Shown: piece by piece, positions 7,823-16,465 of the stretch | Numbering within the stretch: the first letter of the stretch is position 1 | Layout of the letters: every line of letters begins with the position of its first letter | Source of the DNA: JALZUV01 sp963837025 | GTDB lineage: Bacteria > Pseudomonadota > Alphaproteobacteria > Rickettsiales > JALZUV01 | Assembly (NCBI GenBank): GCA_963837025.1 | Contig: CAWILT010000002.1 | Span: 812,850-876,849, forward strand | Direction: 5' to 3' | Length of the DNA stretch: 64,000 nt | Made by a program: the position numbers and the translations under genes | The notes under the pieces: model-generated | What the model saw: the letters and a program-made list of their open reading frames with translations, nothing else | The model's database searches: none | Told to the model about the DNA's origin: nothing

Positions 7823-9436
7823 ATGTCCGATGCAGCATTTGAAGTAATGGAGTGCGATGTAGCCATTGTAGGTGGCGGCGTTGCTGGGCTCTCTGCGGCT
7901 ATTCGGCTAGCGCAATTAGCCGAAGATGAAGGCACGACTATCAATATCATGCTGCTGGAAAAAGGTTCTGAAATTGGTGCGCATATTCTTTCAGGTGCCG
8001 TGATTGAAACCCGCGCCTTAGATGAACTTTTACCCGATTGGAAAGAGCGAGGTGCTCCGTTAGATACACCTGCAACATCAGATGAATTTTGGTTTCTTAC
8101 GGAAAATGGGAAATTCAAATTACCTACCCCACCACAAATGCATAATAATGGAAATTATATTGTAAGCCTTGCTAACGTAACGCGCTGGCTTGCCCAACAG
8201 TCTGAAGCATTGGGCGTGCAAATTTTCCCCGGATTTGCCGCGGCTAATGTTATTATTGAGGATGGATGCGTCAAAGGTGTGCGCACGGGCGAATTTGGCA
8301 TTTCGAAATTGGGTGAGAAAAAGGATTCGTATCAACCCCCAATGGAAATTCGCGCTAAAACAACCATGTTTGCAGAAGGATGCCGTGGTCATCTTTCTGA
8401 ACAGGTGATGAAGGAGTTTAACTTGCGTGAGGGTGTTGACCCGCAAACCTATGGCATCGGCCTGAAAGAATTATGGGAAATTGAGCCGAGCAACAGTAAG
8501 CCTGGTCATATCGTGCATTCTGTGGGTTGGCCAATGGACAGCCAGACCTATGGTGGTTCCTTCATTTATCATTTGAAAGATAATCTAGTGGCTATTGGAT
8601 ATGTGGTTGGACTTGATTATCAAAATCCCTACCTTAACCCTTTTAAAGAATTTCAGCGCTTTAAAATGCATCCCTCCGTTAAACCGTTATTAGAGGGTGG
8701 GCGCCGCATTTCCTACGGTGCGCGTGCGTTGAACGAGGGCGGGTGGCAATCGATACCCAAATTGATTATGCCCGGCGCAGTATTGATAGGATGTGCTGCT
8801 GGCTTTTTAAATGTGCCGAAAATTAAGGGCACTCATACCGCTATGAAATCGGCTATGCTTGCGGCTGAGGCGGTTTATGAAAATAAACCTGAAAACTATC
8901 CGAAAATGTTGAAAGAAAGCTGGGTATATAAAGAACTGCATCAAGTGCGCAATATTCGCCCGTCATTTCACAAAGGTTTGTGGGCTGGGTTGGCTTATAG
9001 CGCGCTGGATACCTATTTGTTTCGCGGCAAGGCTCCGTGGACATTTAGCCACAAAAAACCTGACTATGCATACACAAAACCTGCTTCCGAATGCTCCGAA
9101 ATTACCTATCCATTACCCGATGGAAAAGTAAGTTTTGATCTATTAAGCTCTGTTTTTCTTTCCGCAACGAATCATGAAGAAGATCAGCCGCCTCATTTAA
9201 AATTGAAAGATGCTGATAAGCCCTTAACCGTTTCGCTCGCAACTTACGCTGGCCCTGCTGCGCGTTATTGTCCGGCAGGAGTTTATGAATATATTGAACA
9301 GGCTGGCCAAACTAAATTTCAAATCAATGCGCAAAATTGCGTTCACTGTAAAACCTGCGATATTAAAGAACCTGAAAATAATATTAAATGGACTGTGCCT
9401 GAAGGTAGTGGTGGCCCAAACTATCCCAATATGTAA
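7823..9436 (+). CDS. Electron-transfer flavoprotein:ubiquinone oxidoreductase
   Basis: This inner-membrane enzyme (537 aa) passes electrons from reduced ETF, fed by acyl-CoA and other dehydrogenases, to ubiquinone. The FAD-binding motif is VGGGVAGLSAAIRLAQ near residue 14. The quinone-binding central part includes YGIGLKELWEI, and the C-terminal 4Fe-4S domain has CPAGVYEY plus CVHCKTCDIK. The frame is open back to 7766, but the ATG at 7823 follows AAGGGG and fits the family start. The ETF subunit genes are not nearby. A strong hairpin terminator follows directly. Confidence 0.95.
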   Translation: MSDAAFEVMECDVAIVGGGVAGLSAAIRLAQLAEDEGTTINIMLLEKGSEIGAHILSGAVIETRALDELLPDWKERGAPLDTPATSDEFWFLTENGKFKLPTPPQMHNNGNYIVSLANVTRWLAQQSEALGVQIFPGFAAANVIIEDGCVKGVRTGEFGISKLGEKKDSYQPPMEIRAKTTMFAEGCRGHLSEQVMKEFNLREGVDPQTYGIGLKELWEIEPSNSKPGHIVHSVGWPMDSQTYGGSFIYHLKDNLVAIGYVVGLDYQNPYLNPFKEFQRFKMHPSVKPLLEGGRRISYGARALNEGGWQSIPKLIMPGAVLIGCAAGFLNVPKIKGTHTAMKSAMLAAEAVYENKPENYPKMLKESWVYKELHQVRNIRPSFHKGLWAGLAYSALDTYLFRGKAPWTFSHKKPDYAYTKPASECSEITYPLPDGKVSFDLLSSVFLSATNHEEDQPPHLKLKDADKPLTVSLATYAGPAARYCPAGVYEYIEQAGQTKFQINAQNCVHCKTCDIKEPENNIKWTVPEGSGGPNYPNM

Positions 9437-9438
9437 TA

Positions 9439-9468
9439 AAAAAAGGCCGCATTAAAGCGGCCTTTTTT
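9439..9468. terminator. Bidirectional rho-independent terminator
   Basis: The arm AAAAAAGGCCGC (9439-9450), a six-base loop and the arm GCGGCCTTTTTT (9457-9468) form a perfect 12-bp palindrome. The A and T flanks give a U-tract in both directions, so it can end the ETF-QO transcript on the plus strand and the small gene at 9486-9686 on the minus strand. Confidence 0.92.
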
Positions 9469-9485
9469 AAAATATTTAAAGCAAA

Positions 9486-9686
9486 CTAGCCTGCTACAGA
9501 TAAGCTACCGTAAGGCAATGCATTGCCTGAGCTTTTCTCAGTCACTAAATCGCCAGAATCTTCGTAAACGCCAGCGATGAAACGGCGGTTGCCGTTGATG
9601 TAAAGAATAGGCTTTACTTTTTTGCCATCGTGAATACGTAACTCTGTAACTAAGCCACGATTTTCGGGGTTATTTTTAGTTCCCAT
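9486..9686 (-). CDS. Small uncharacterised protein, 66 residues
   Basis: I do not recognise this protein. It is a soluble 66-residue product with alternating hydrophobic and polar residues (LVTELRIHDG, KPILYING, FIAGVYEDSG) that suggest a small beta-rich domain. There is no signal peptide and no cysteine in the chosen product. A TTG start at 9704 would add six residues, but the ATG at 9686 looks better. The ribosome site is weak (GAG). The gene is isolated, has its own terminator shared with ETF-QO, and is divergent from the TPR lipoprotein gene. Its coding look and private terminator make it a credible gene. Confidence 0.65.
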   Translation of the reverse strand: MGTKNNPENRGLVTELRIHDGKKVKPILYINGNRRFIAGVYEDSGDLVTEKSSGNALPYGSLSVAG

Positions 9687-9803
9687 GGTAATAATCTCGC
9701 ACAACTAATTGAATGTTAATTTCCGCAATATATTAACCAAATCTTACTGTTGTGCAAGCAATAAATACCTATACACTAGAGGTTAGAATAAAGAGGGTGC
9801 CTT

Positions 9804-11600
9804 TTGTCTGCTTTTAAATTACGTATTGTTGCTATTGTCGCAGTTGCGATGTTATGTGCATGTGGTGGGGCAACCTATTTTCAACAATCCCGCGATAAAA
9901 ATCATAAGCTAGCCGAGCTTGCTGAAAAAGAGATGAATGTTCCTGACTTCAATTCGGTAAGTGGGCATTATCTTTCAGCGGCTTTAGCAAAATATAATGG
10001 CGAACCCAAGCAAGCGCTCAGTCATTTGAATGAAGCGATTGGCATGGGCTATAATGATAATGAGCTATATGTGGATGGCTATGCATTAGCACTAAATGCA
10101 GGTGATATTGAGCTTGCCGCACAATTTGCATCGAAGATTGAAAGCTCGAATGAAGCGGTTATTTTATCGCCCAAATTAATTGAAGCCGTGGTTGCGATAC
10201 GAAAAGGTGATCTAGACAAAGCATCTGCTTTTTTAAAGCAAGCACCAGAAAATGGATTTGGCTTAATTGTTGTTTCACTTTTGGAAGCTTGGGTGAGTCA
10301 GGCGCAAAATAAATCCTACTCAGTTGAGCCTTTAAAGGCGCTGATTACTCCGGGCGGCGAATTTGAGATGTTGATAAAATATCAACTTGCATTGCTGGAA
10401 GATTCCAAAGGCACGCAAAATAACAGCTATTATGACGATTTACTAAAAGCCCGCTATCTGCCCCACCATGTGGCATGGATGGTAGGCAACCATTATAAAC
10501 GTATTCAAAATAAAGAAAAATTTTCAATACTTCAAAAACGCTACGAGGCGGATGTAGCTTTGCAATTAAATTATAATACTCCGCCACCCGAAAAGCTTGA
10601 TTATAAACAGGGTAGTGCTGAAGTTTTCTTTGGTATCGCTAGTGTGTTAATCGCCATTGATGCAATTGAAGTTGCGCAAATTCCGCTTAATCTTGCGAGT
10701 TATTTAAATAAAGATTTTATTGCTGTCGATTTTATTCGCGCGCAAATTAATGAAAAAATTAGCGAGAATAATTTAGCAATTGAAGGTTATAAGGCTCTTC
10801 AAAATGATGAAGTTTATGGCGATATGGCTAATTTGCAATTGGCTTATTTATATCAAAAAGAAAATCATGTTGATGATGCGCTCGCGCAGATTGATTCACT
10901 ACTGGCTCGCGATCCGAACAATTTAGAAATGTGGTTAGCTAAAGGCGATATTTTGCGTAACGAGGAGCGCTATAAGGAATCCATTGAAGCTTACAGCGCA
11001 GGCATTGATAGCATCAAAGATAAGAAAGCCACGGATTGGCCTGCATTTTATTCGCGCGCGATTTCTTATGAGCGTGACGGTAATTGGAAAATGGCTGAGA
11101 ATGATTTTTTAGAGGCATTAAGATTACAGCCCGATCAACCGGACGTATTAAATTATTTGGGTTATAGCTGGCTGGTTCAAAATAGACAGCTCAACCAAGC
11201 TAAGGCGATGATTGAAAAAGCAATCAAAGCGCGCCCGCGTGATGCGCATATCATTGATAGTATGGGTTGGGCATTATATCTGCTTGGCGATTATGATAAT
11301 TCGCTCAAATATCTTGAGCGCGCGGTTTATTTAAGCCCAGTGGATGCCACTGTAAACGAGCATCTGGGCGATGCTTACTGGCGGGCCGGTTATCAATTGC
11401 AAGCTAAGTATCAATGGGAACGGGCGTTAACATTCAACCCCGTGGAAAAAGGGCAAGAGCAATCCATTAAAGATAAGATAGCTAATGGATTAGAAGCGCT
11501 TGATGATACTCAAAATTTGCCGCAGAATGCTGAAGCAAGTAAAGAGCAACGCGCGGATGTGCTTTTGAAAAATAAGAAACAGCCCATTATTGCCGATTAA
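9804..11600 (+). CDS. TPR-repeat lipoprotein
   Basis: This is a 598-residue envelope protein built of tetratricopeptide repeats. The N-terminus is a hydrophobic signal ending in AMLCAC-GG, a plausible lipobox with Cys near residue 20. The repeats are clearest between residues 330 and 540, with typical spacing (for example NYLGYSWL, DSMGWALYLLGDYDNSLKYL, EHLGDAYWRAG). TPR lipoproteins of this length act as scaffolds for envelope assembly, but no partner is shown here. Translation begins at a TTG preceded by AAGAGGG at good spacing. IspE follows after 51 bases, a pairing common in alphaproteobacteria. Confidence 0.85.
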   Translation: MSAFKLRIVAIVAVAMLCACGGATYFQQSRDKNHKLAELAEKEMNVPDFNSVSGHYLSAALAKYNGEPKQALSHLNEAIGMGYNDNELYVDGYALALNAGDIELAAQFASKIESSNEAVILSPKLIEAVVAIRKGDLDKASAFLKQAPENGFGLIVVSLLEAWVSQAQNKSYSVEPLKALITPGGEFEMLIKYQLALLEDSKGTQNNSYYDDLLKARYLPHHVAWMVGNHYKRIQNKEKFSILQKRYEADVALQLNYNTPPPEKLDYKQGSAEVFFGIASVLIAIDAIEVAQIPLNLASYLNKDFIAVDFIRAQINEKISENNLAIEGYKALQNDEVYGDMANLQLAYLYQKENHVDDALAQIDSLLARDPNNLEMWLAKGDILRNEERYKESIEAYSAGIDSIKDKKATDWPAFYSRAISYERDGNWKMAENDFLEALRLQPDQPDVLNYLGYSWLVQNRQLNQAKAMIEKAIKARPRDAHIIDSMGWALYLLGDYDNSLKYLERAVYLSPVDATVNEHLGDAYWRAGYQLQAKYQWERALTFNPVEKGQEQSIKDKIANGLEALDDTQNLPQNAEASKEQRADVLLKNKKQPIIAD

Positions 11601-11651
11601 TTTGCAATTAGCGCTATCATTTGCTGAAATTGACGTTAATTTCGTTTAGCT

Positions 11652-12521
11652 ATGGCTGATGTTTTCGCACCTGCAAAGGTTAATTTATTCCTTCACGTTA
11701 CTGGCAAACATGAAGGGTATCACACGCTTCAAACCGTATGTTTTTTCCCCTCAATTGGCGATCGCTTAGTTGTATCAAAACGTCTGCCTTTTTTTAAAGA
11801 AGATGAATTACATATTACAGGCGCGTTTGCGCATCATTTGCCGAAAGAAACAAAGCAAAACCTTATCCTAACCGTGTTAGCAAGGCTTAGAGAAAAATAT
11901 CCAATTCCATATTATAGTATTCATCTGCAAAAACAGTTGCCTGTAGCTGCAGGTTTAGGGGGTGGTTCTGCCGACATTGCTGCTGTGTTACGCGTGGTAA
12001 CCACCCACACGGGCATTGATTTTTCAACAGAGCCCTATAATGCAGAACTTTCAAGTTATGGTGCGGATATTCCGGCTTGTTATTTGTCGCAAGTATTATT
12101 TGCTGAAGGCATAGGAGATGAAATCTCTGTATGGTCTGACTTGCCCGATTATGGTGTGCTATTAGTTAATCCACTTAAACCCTTAACGACGCGAGAAGTG
12201 TTTGGGCGATGTAATGATTATTCAATGCCTCTAATGATAACTCCACCTAAATCGCAAGCCGGATGGCAATCCATGATGAAAACGACACGAAATGATTTAC
12301 AAAAAATTGCCGAAACGATGGTGCCTGAAATTCCTGAAATGATTGCAGAATTGAAAGAAACTGAAGGTGTAATTATAGCGCGTATGAGTGGTAGTGGTCC
12401 TACGGGATTTGCTGTTTATCCATCAATCGTTGAGGCACAAGTGGCTGAAGCAAAAATAAAAGAACGCAACCCAAAATGGTGGGTGCAAGCAGGAAGGGCA
12501 GGCCATGGGAAAGAAAAATAA
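11652..12521 (+). CDS. ispE: 4-diphosphocytidyl-2-C-methyl-D-erythritol kinase
   Basis: This enzyme phosphorylates CDP-methylerythritol in the MEP pathway for isoprenoids, using ATP (289 aa, a GHMP kinase). The substrate motif PAKVNLFLHV is at residue 8. The ATP-binding glycine loop is PVAAGLGGGSADIAAVLR near residue 100, and the third GHMP motif is MSGSGPTGFAVY near the end. Other isoprenoid genes in the window are ispG and ispA, all unlinked. Its last 17 bases overlap the start of the next gene. Confidence 0.94.
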   Translation: MADVFAPAKVNLFLHVTGKHEGYHTLQTVCFFPSIGDRLVVSKRLPFFKEDELHITGAFAHHLPKETKQNLILTVLARLREKYPIPYYSIHLQKQLPVAAGLGGGSADIAAVLRVVTTHTGIDFSTEPYNAELSSYGADIPACYLSQVLFAEGIGDEISVWSDLPDYGVLLVNPLKPLTTREVFGRCNDYSMPLMITPPKSQAGWQSMMKTTRNDLQKIAETMVPEIPEMIAELKETEGVIIARMSGSGPTGFAVYPSIVEAQVAEAKIKERNPKWWVQAGRAGHGKEK

Positions 12522-12936
12522 GTTACGCTATCAAAGCAAAGATAATCCGTATCCTCGCATTATTATGACGGGGCGCGCTGGCTTAAAGTTTTGGGAAGAA
12601 TATTGCCTCGATAAACACGAAGTGGGCGATCTACAATTCTTTATGTTTACCTGCAATTTAGGTCGTAATGAAGCCGAACCAGCCTATGATACCATTGGCA
12701 GCAGTGGTTATTTAAAAGCACGCGTATTTGATGGTAAAGAATGGCAAGCCCTCATTATGGATGATTTATTTCCCAATAAAACGCATCATTTTTCCAAAAA
12801 AGAAATGCCTATCGATACGTTTATTTTATGCCGCGAATTGGTAGAAGATTTAAAAGATACGCCATTGCAACGCACCTATCGTATGCATTATGAGCCTGTT
12901 CCTTACGCCGATCGCGAAAATGACGAAGAAGAATAA
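12505..12936 (+). CDS. Uncharacterised soluble protein
   Basis: This is a 143-residue protein of unknown family. It is basic at the start (MGKKNKLRYQSKDN), then mixed with aromatic stretches (KFWEEYCL, LQFFMFTCN), and ends in an acidic tail (DRENDEEE). No signal peptide, membrane helix or catalytic motif was seen. The ATG is preceded by GGAAGG inside ispE and overlaps that gene by 17 bases, which supports real, coupled translation. It ends three bases from the end of convergent tolA. Confidence 0.6.
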   Translation: MGKKNKLRYQSKDNPYPRIIMTGRAGLKFWEEYCLDKHEVGDLQFFMFTCNLGRNEAEPAYDTIGSSGYLKARVFDGKEWQALIMDDLFPNKTHHFSKKEMPIDTFILCRELVEDLKDTPLQRTYRMHYEPVPYADRENDEEE

Positions 12937-12939
12937 GCT

Positions 12940-13776
12940 CTAATAAAGCGCTTCACTCGGATCAAAATTAAGCTGAAGAAACTTCCAGGTTTCATACTTA
13001 TTAGACGGCAAATTTTGTAGTGGACTGCATTTATACACCGCTCGCACGGCACTATCTGCCGCCGCACGGAAGAAGCTATCGCTATTATATCGCCCAACAT
13101 CGCGGCCTAATTCAGCGCTAATAACGCTACCATCGGCGTTTAAACGCACATTTACCGCCACAATAAGCTGATGGGCATCGCGCGCACCTGCTGGCATAGT
13201 CCAACATTTGACAAACTGCGAACGTATGGCATCAATTTCAGTCATACCCATAGGTAAAGAGGGGTTGTAATTATCTGATTTGGCTAGCTTTTTTTCCTCA
13301 TTTGATTCAGTTGGTTTATCGCTCTGTTCTTTCTTCGCAGCATCTTCCACGCCTTTAAGAATAGAATCCAAATCAGCAACCTCTTTCTTTTCAACCTTTT
13401 CAGGCTTGGGTTTTTCTTTAGGTTTTTCTTCTTTTTTAGGCTCAGGTTTTTTCTTTTCGGGCTCTTTAGGTTTAGGTGGAGTCACTACATCTTTCTTTTC
13501 CGGCTCTTTTTTTACAGCCGTTGAGCTTTCCGAAACTGCTTTTTTAGCAGTAGCGGTTTCAAACTTCTTATCACTCTCTTTTTTCTGTTGTTGTTGGCGT
13601 TTAATATTGCTGATTTCAGTAATGGGTAACACCTCAACCGACATAGCGGTAGGCAAAGATTCACGGTGATCTTTCCAGATTTCAGGTAAGCCAAACACGG
13701 CAAAAAGCAACAAAAAAACGTGAAAAACAGCAGACCAGATAAGCGCCGGCTTTTGATAATTATATGAGCTGCTCAT
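12940..13776 (-). CDS. tolA: Tol-Pal system protein TolA
   Basis: TolA links the inner-membrane TolQR motor to TolB and Pal at the outer membrane, and keeps the envelope joined during division. Of its 278 residues, one N-terminal helix (ALIWSAVFHVFLLLFAVFG) anchors the protein. Residues 60-165 are rich in Lys, Glu and Pro and span the periplasm. A C-terminal TonB/TolA-like domain (KCWTMPAGARD, VRLNADGSV, CSPLQNLP) follows. The gene order tolQ-tolR-tolA supports the call. TolB and pal, normally next, are missing: a convergent unrelated gene lies three bases away. Confidence 0.88.
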   Translation of the reverse strand: MSSSYNYQKPALIWSAVFHVFLLLFAVFGLPEIWKDHRESLPTAMSVEVLPITEISNIKRQQQQKKESDKKFETATAKKAVSESSTAVKKEPEKKDVVTPPKPKEPEKKKPEPKKEEKPKEKPKPEKVEKKEVADLDSILKGVEDAAKKEQSDKPTESNEEKKLAKSDNYNPSLPMGMTEIDAIRSQFVKCWTMPAGARDAHQLIVAVNVRLNADGSVISAELGRDVGRYNSDSFFRAAADSAVRAVYKCSPLQNLPSNKYETWKFLQLNFDPSEALY

Positions 13777-13788
13777 GGATGAAGACCG

Positions 13789-14229
13789 TTACTTTAAACT
13801 ATCGGTCATTAGTGCTACTTTAGTGAATCCAGCGCCACCCAAATTACCTACAATGCGCATGACATCACCGTAACCCAACGCCTTATCGGCTTGCACAAAA
13901 ATACGCGTATCGCGTTTTTCGCTGGTGATAGCATCAAGTTTATCCACCAATTGCTCTTCGGTTACTGCTGTTTCTTGCAAGGTAAGTTTACCGTATTTTG
14001 AAATACTCAACACTAATGGTTCATCTTGTCCGGGTAGGGTTGATGCGTTTGCCTCTGGTAAATCAACCGTCACGCCTGTTGATAGCATAGGGGCGGTAAC
14101 CATAAAGATAACCAATAAAACAAGCATCACATCCACAAAAGGTGTGACGTTAATTTCCGTAAAACGCGTATTGCGACGGCGGCGATTATTGCTGCGCGAA
14201 CCTCCGCCCCCTCCCATAGATGCGCCCAT
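13789..14229 (-). CDS. tolR: Tol-Pal system protein TolR
   Basis: TolR is the ExbD-like partner of TolQ in the proton-driven Tol motor (146 aa). A glycine- and arginine-rich start leads to the single membrane helix, where EINVTPFVDVMLVLLVIFMV carries the conserved Asp needed for proton use. The periplasmic domain follows (VDLPEA, IFVQADKALGYGDV). It starts one base after the tolQ stop and ends 12 bases before tolA, so it is one operon. Length is normal. Confidence 0.95.
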   Translation of the reverse strand: MGASMGGGGGSRSNNRRRRNTRFTEINVTPFVDVMLVLLVIFMVTAPMLSTGVTVDLPEANASTLPGQDEPLVLSISKYGKLTLQETAVTEEQLVDKLDAITSEKRDTRIFVQADKALGYGDVMRIVGNLGGAGFTKVALMTDSLK

Positions 14230-14230
14230 T

Positions 14231-14980
14231 TTAATTCTCCAACTGACGCGATAGAAGGGTGTTAAACTCTACCGAAAAATCTTCTAAACGACCATCAAAT
14301 GTATCAAGCTCGCCGGCAAATTTATTGTAAGCAATAACGGCTGGAATTGCGGCAAATAAACCAATTGCTGTGGCAAATAATGCTTCAGCAATACCGGGTG
14401 CTACAACGGCAAGCGATGTATTTTGCGATAAAGCGATTGATTGAAAACTATTCATAATACCCCAAACCGTACCAAATAAACCGATAAAGGGCGCCGATGA
14501 TCCCACTGTTGCTAAAAATCCAATACCTTTCGATAAAGCATTCAATTCGCGGTTACGCGTTACTTGCATAATTTGGAACATACGATCGCGCATGCTTAAA
14601 CGTTGTGTAAGCGTTTCGCTTTTGTTGCCCGATTTTTGACTGCGATGCCACTCATCCATTGCAGCTAAAAACACTTCGGCGTAAGGGTGCGACACCTTAC
14701 GCTTTTTCGTTTTTTCATAGAAAGCATCCAATTCTTGTGCTGACCAAAATTCAGTTTCAAAACGCTCGGCGCGTTGTTGTGCATTTTTAAAGCTCAACCA
14801 TTTTTCAAAAATAATTCCCCAGCACCAAAAAGAGGCGAGCAGCAACATGATAATTACTGATTTAACAAGAAAATCAGCCTGCATAAACATGCCCCACATA
14901 CTCATATCAATATGGCCAACACTACCGGCTAGGTTTCCTGAATTTACGGATTGTACCGCGGTATCAACTTGTTCTGGCAT
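14231..14980 (-). CDS. tolQ: Tol-Pal system protein TolQ
   Basis: TolQ is the proton-channel subunit of the Tol motor in the inner membrane (249 aa). Three membrane segments are visible: VIIMLLLASFWCWGIIFE, the stretch after FLATVGSSAPFIGLFGTVWG, and LFATAIGLFAAIPAVIAYN. The TVWGIMNSF and PGIAEALFATAIGL blocks are the ExbB/TolQ signature. It follows ybgC by nine bases, the usual alphaproteobacterial and enteric order. Confidence 0.95.
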   Translation of the reverse strand: MPEQVDTAVQSVNSGNLAGSVGHIDMSMWGMFMQADFLVKSVIIMLLLASFWCWGIIFEKWLSFKNAQQRAERFETEFWSAQELDAFYEKTKKRKVSHPYAEVFLAAMDEWHRSQKSGNKSETLTQRLSMRDRMFQIMQVTRNRELNALSKGIGFLATVGSSAPFIGLFGTVWGIMNSFQSIALSQNTSLAVVAPGIAEALFATAIGLFAAIPAVIAYNKFAGELDTFDGRLEDFSVEFNTLLSRQLEN

Positions 14981-14989
14981 GATGGTTCT

Positions 14990-15421
14990 CTAATTTTCTT
15001 CGGTTATAGGTTCAAATAATTGTCGGACTTCTTGCGGAAGACGCGTTGCTTTAAGTTGTTCATTCACACATACAATAACCAGCTTCATAGCGGCTAATAA
15101 GGTGGAATCGTCTTCGCGCAATACATCTTGCAGCATGGTTATACTGGCATTGCCCATTTGCTGCAAGCGGGACTGTACAATTAAAGCATCATCTAGTTTA
15201 CCGGCTGCGCGATAATCAATTTCAGCATGGCGAACTACAAAATATAGCCCATATTTTTGACGAAAAGCTGATTGGTTAAGGCCAAGTTCACGCAACCAAT
15301 CGGTGCGCGCTCGTTCTGCAAACTTGAAGTAATTGGCATGGTAAATCACCCCGCCCGCATCTGTGTCTTCGTAATATACACGGATGGATTTGGTATATGA
15401 TGGAGCGATAGAATGGTTCAC
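14990..15421 (-). CDS. ybgC: Acyl-CoA thioesterase of the YbgC/Tol group
   Basis: This is a cytoplasmic hotdog-fold thioesterase (143 aa) that hydrolyses acyl-CoA or acyl-ACP and is normally encoded beside tolQ. The catalytic motif is YYEDTDAGGVIYHANYFKF near residue 17, with the nucleophile-region Asp in DTDAGG. The start is a GTG whose GTGA overlaps the ruvB stop by four bases. No ATG is available upstream or just downstream, so GTG is the best choice. It is the bridge between the ruv and tol genes. Confidence 0.9.
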   Translation of the reverse strand: MNHSIAPSYTKSIRVYYEDTDAGGVIYHANYFKFAERARTDWLRELGLNQSAFRQKYGLYFVVRHAEIDYRAAGKLDDALIVQSRLQQMGNASITMLQDVLREDDSTLLAAMKLVIVCVNEQLKATRLPQEVRQLFEPITEEN

Positions 15422-16440
15422 GAAAGTAAATCACCTTGATTGGAATGGGGTGTTTTGGGAATGGGTAACCCTAGATGATTCCACGCCGTGGCTGTGAGCA
15501 TACGGCCGCGCGGAGTGCGTTGAATAAAGCCAATTTGCAACAGATAAGGCTCTATCGTTTCTTCTATTCCATCCCGTTGTTCTGATAAGCCAGCGGCTAG
15601 GGTTTCAACACCAACCGGCCCTCCAGCATAATGCTCAGCAATATAGGTAAGGTAGCGTCTGTCAGAAGCATCAAGCCCCAGTGCATCGACTTCCAATCGT
15701 GACAAAGCGCTTGATGCTAAGGCTTGTGAGATATGTTCATCGCCCGCTGCATGGGCAAAGTCGCGCACGCGTTTGAGAAGGCGAATTGCAATGCGCGGAG
15801 TGCCACGAGCACGACGGGCAATTTCATGAGCGCCTTGATCATCAAGCTGGGTGCGCATCACTTTCGATGCACGAATGATAACTGTTTTTAAATCGGCCTC
15901 ATTATAAAATTCGAGCTTCAAAGGAATGCCAAACCGATCGCGTAGGGGGTTTGATAGTAAGCCTAAGCGCGTAGTGGCCGCAATAAGTGTAAAAGCAGGT
16001 AAATCAATTCGCATGGAACGGGCTGCTGGACCTTCACCAATGATGATATCAAGCTGAAAATCTTCCATGGCGGGGTATAGCACTTCTTCGACAAGCGTGT
16101 TGAGGCGATGAATTTCATCAATGAATAAAACATCGCCTTCTTGTAGGTTGCTTAAGATGGCGGCCAAATCGCCTGCTTTGGTAAGCATGGGGCCAGAGGT
16201 GGCTTTAAAACCTACGCCCAATTCTTTAGAGACAATTTGCGCTAATGTAGTTTTACCCAAACCAGGTGGCCCATAGAATAATGTATGATCAAGCGTTTCT
16301 TTGCGGGCCTTGGCGGCATCTACAAAAACTTTTAGATTATCACAAGCGCCGCGCTGTCCGGTAAAATCAGCCAAGCGTTGTGGGCGAAGTTGAGCCTCAT
16401 CGCTATCATCTTCTAAAATACTGGGGCTGGTCATGCTCAT
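15418..16440 (-). CDS. ruvB: Holliday junction ATP-dependent DNA helicase RuvB
   Basis: RuvB is the hexameric AAA+ motor that drives branch migration of Holliday junctions with RuvA (340 aa). Walker A is GPPGLGKTTLA, Walker B is LFIDEIHRLN, and sensor and arginine-finger regions are AATTRLGLLSNPLRDRFG. The C-terminal winged helix ends in QIGFIQRTPRGRMLT. RuvA lies 25 bases upstream. RuvC, often in the same operon, is not present in this window. An ATG two codons downstream is an equal alternative start. Confidence 0.97.
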   Translation of the reverse strand: MSMTSPSILEDDSDEAQLRPQRLADFTGQRGACDNLKVFVDAAKARKETLDHTLFYGPPGLGKTTLAQIVSKELGVGFKATSGPMLTKAGDLAAILSNLQEGDVLFIDEIHRLNTLVEEVLYPAMEDFQLDIIIGEGPAARSMRIDLPAFTLIAATTRLGLLSNPLRDRFGIPLKLEFYNEADLKTVIIRASKVMRTQLDDQGAHEIARRARGTPRIAIRLLKRVRDFAHAAGDEHISQALASSALSRLEVDALGLDASDRRYLTYIAEHYAGGPVGVETLAAGLSEQRDGIEETIEPYLLQIGFIQRTPRGRMLTATAWNHLGLPIPKTPHSNQGDLLS

Positions 16441-16465
16441 GATATTGTTTTAGCCTATTTAGTCT

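Noticed and set aside
13280..13669. Phe/Ser-rich open frame opposite tolA
   Set aside because: It is the mirror of the Lys/Glu/Pro-rich TolA linker, with FFSS-type runs typical of antisense to Glu/Lys codons.
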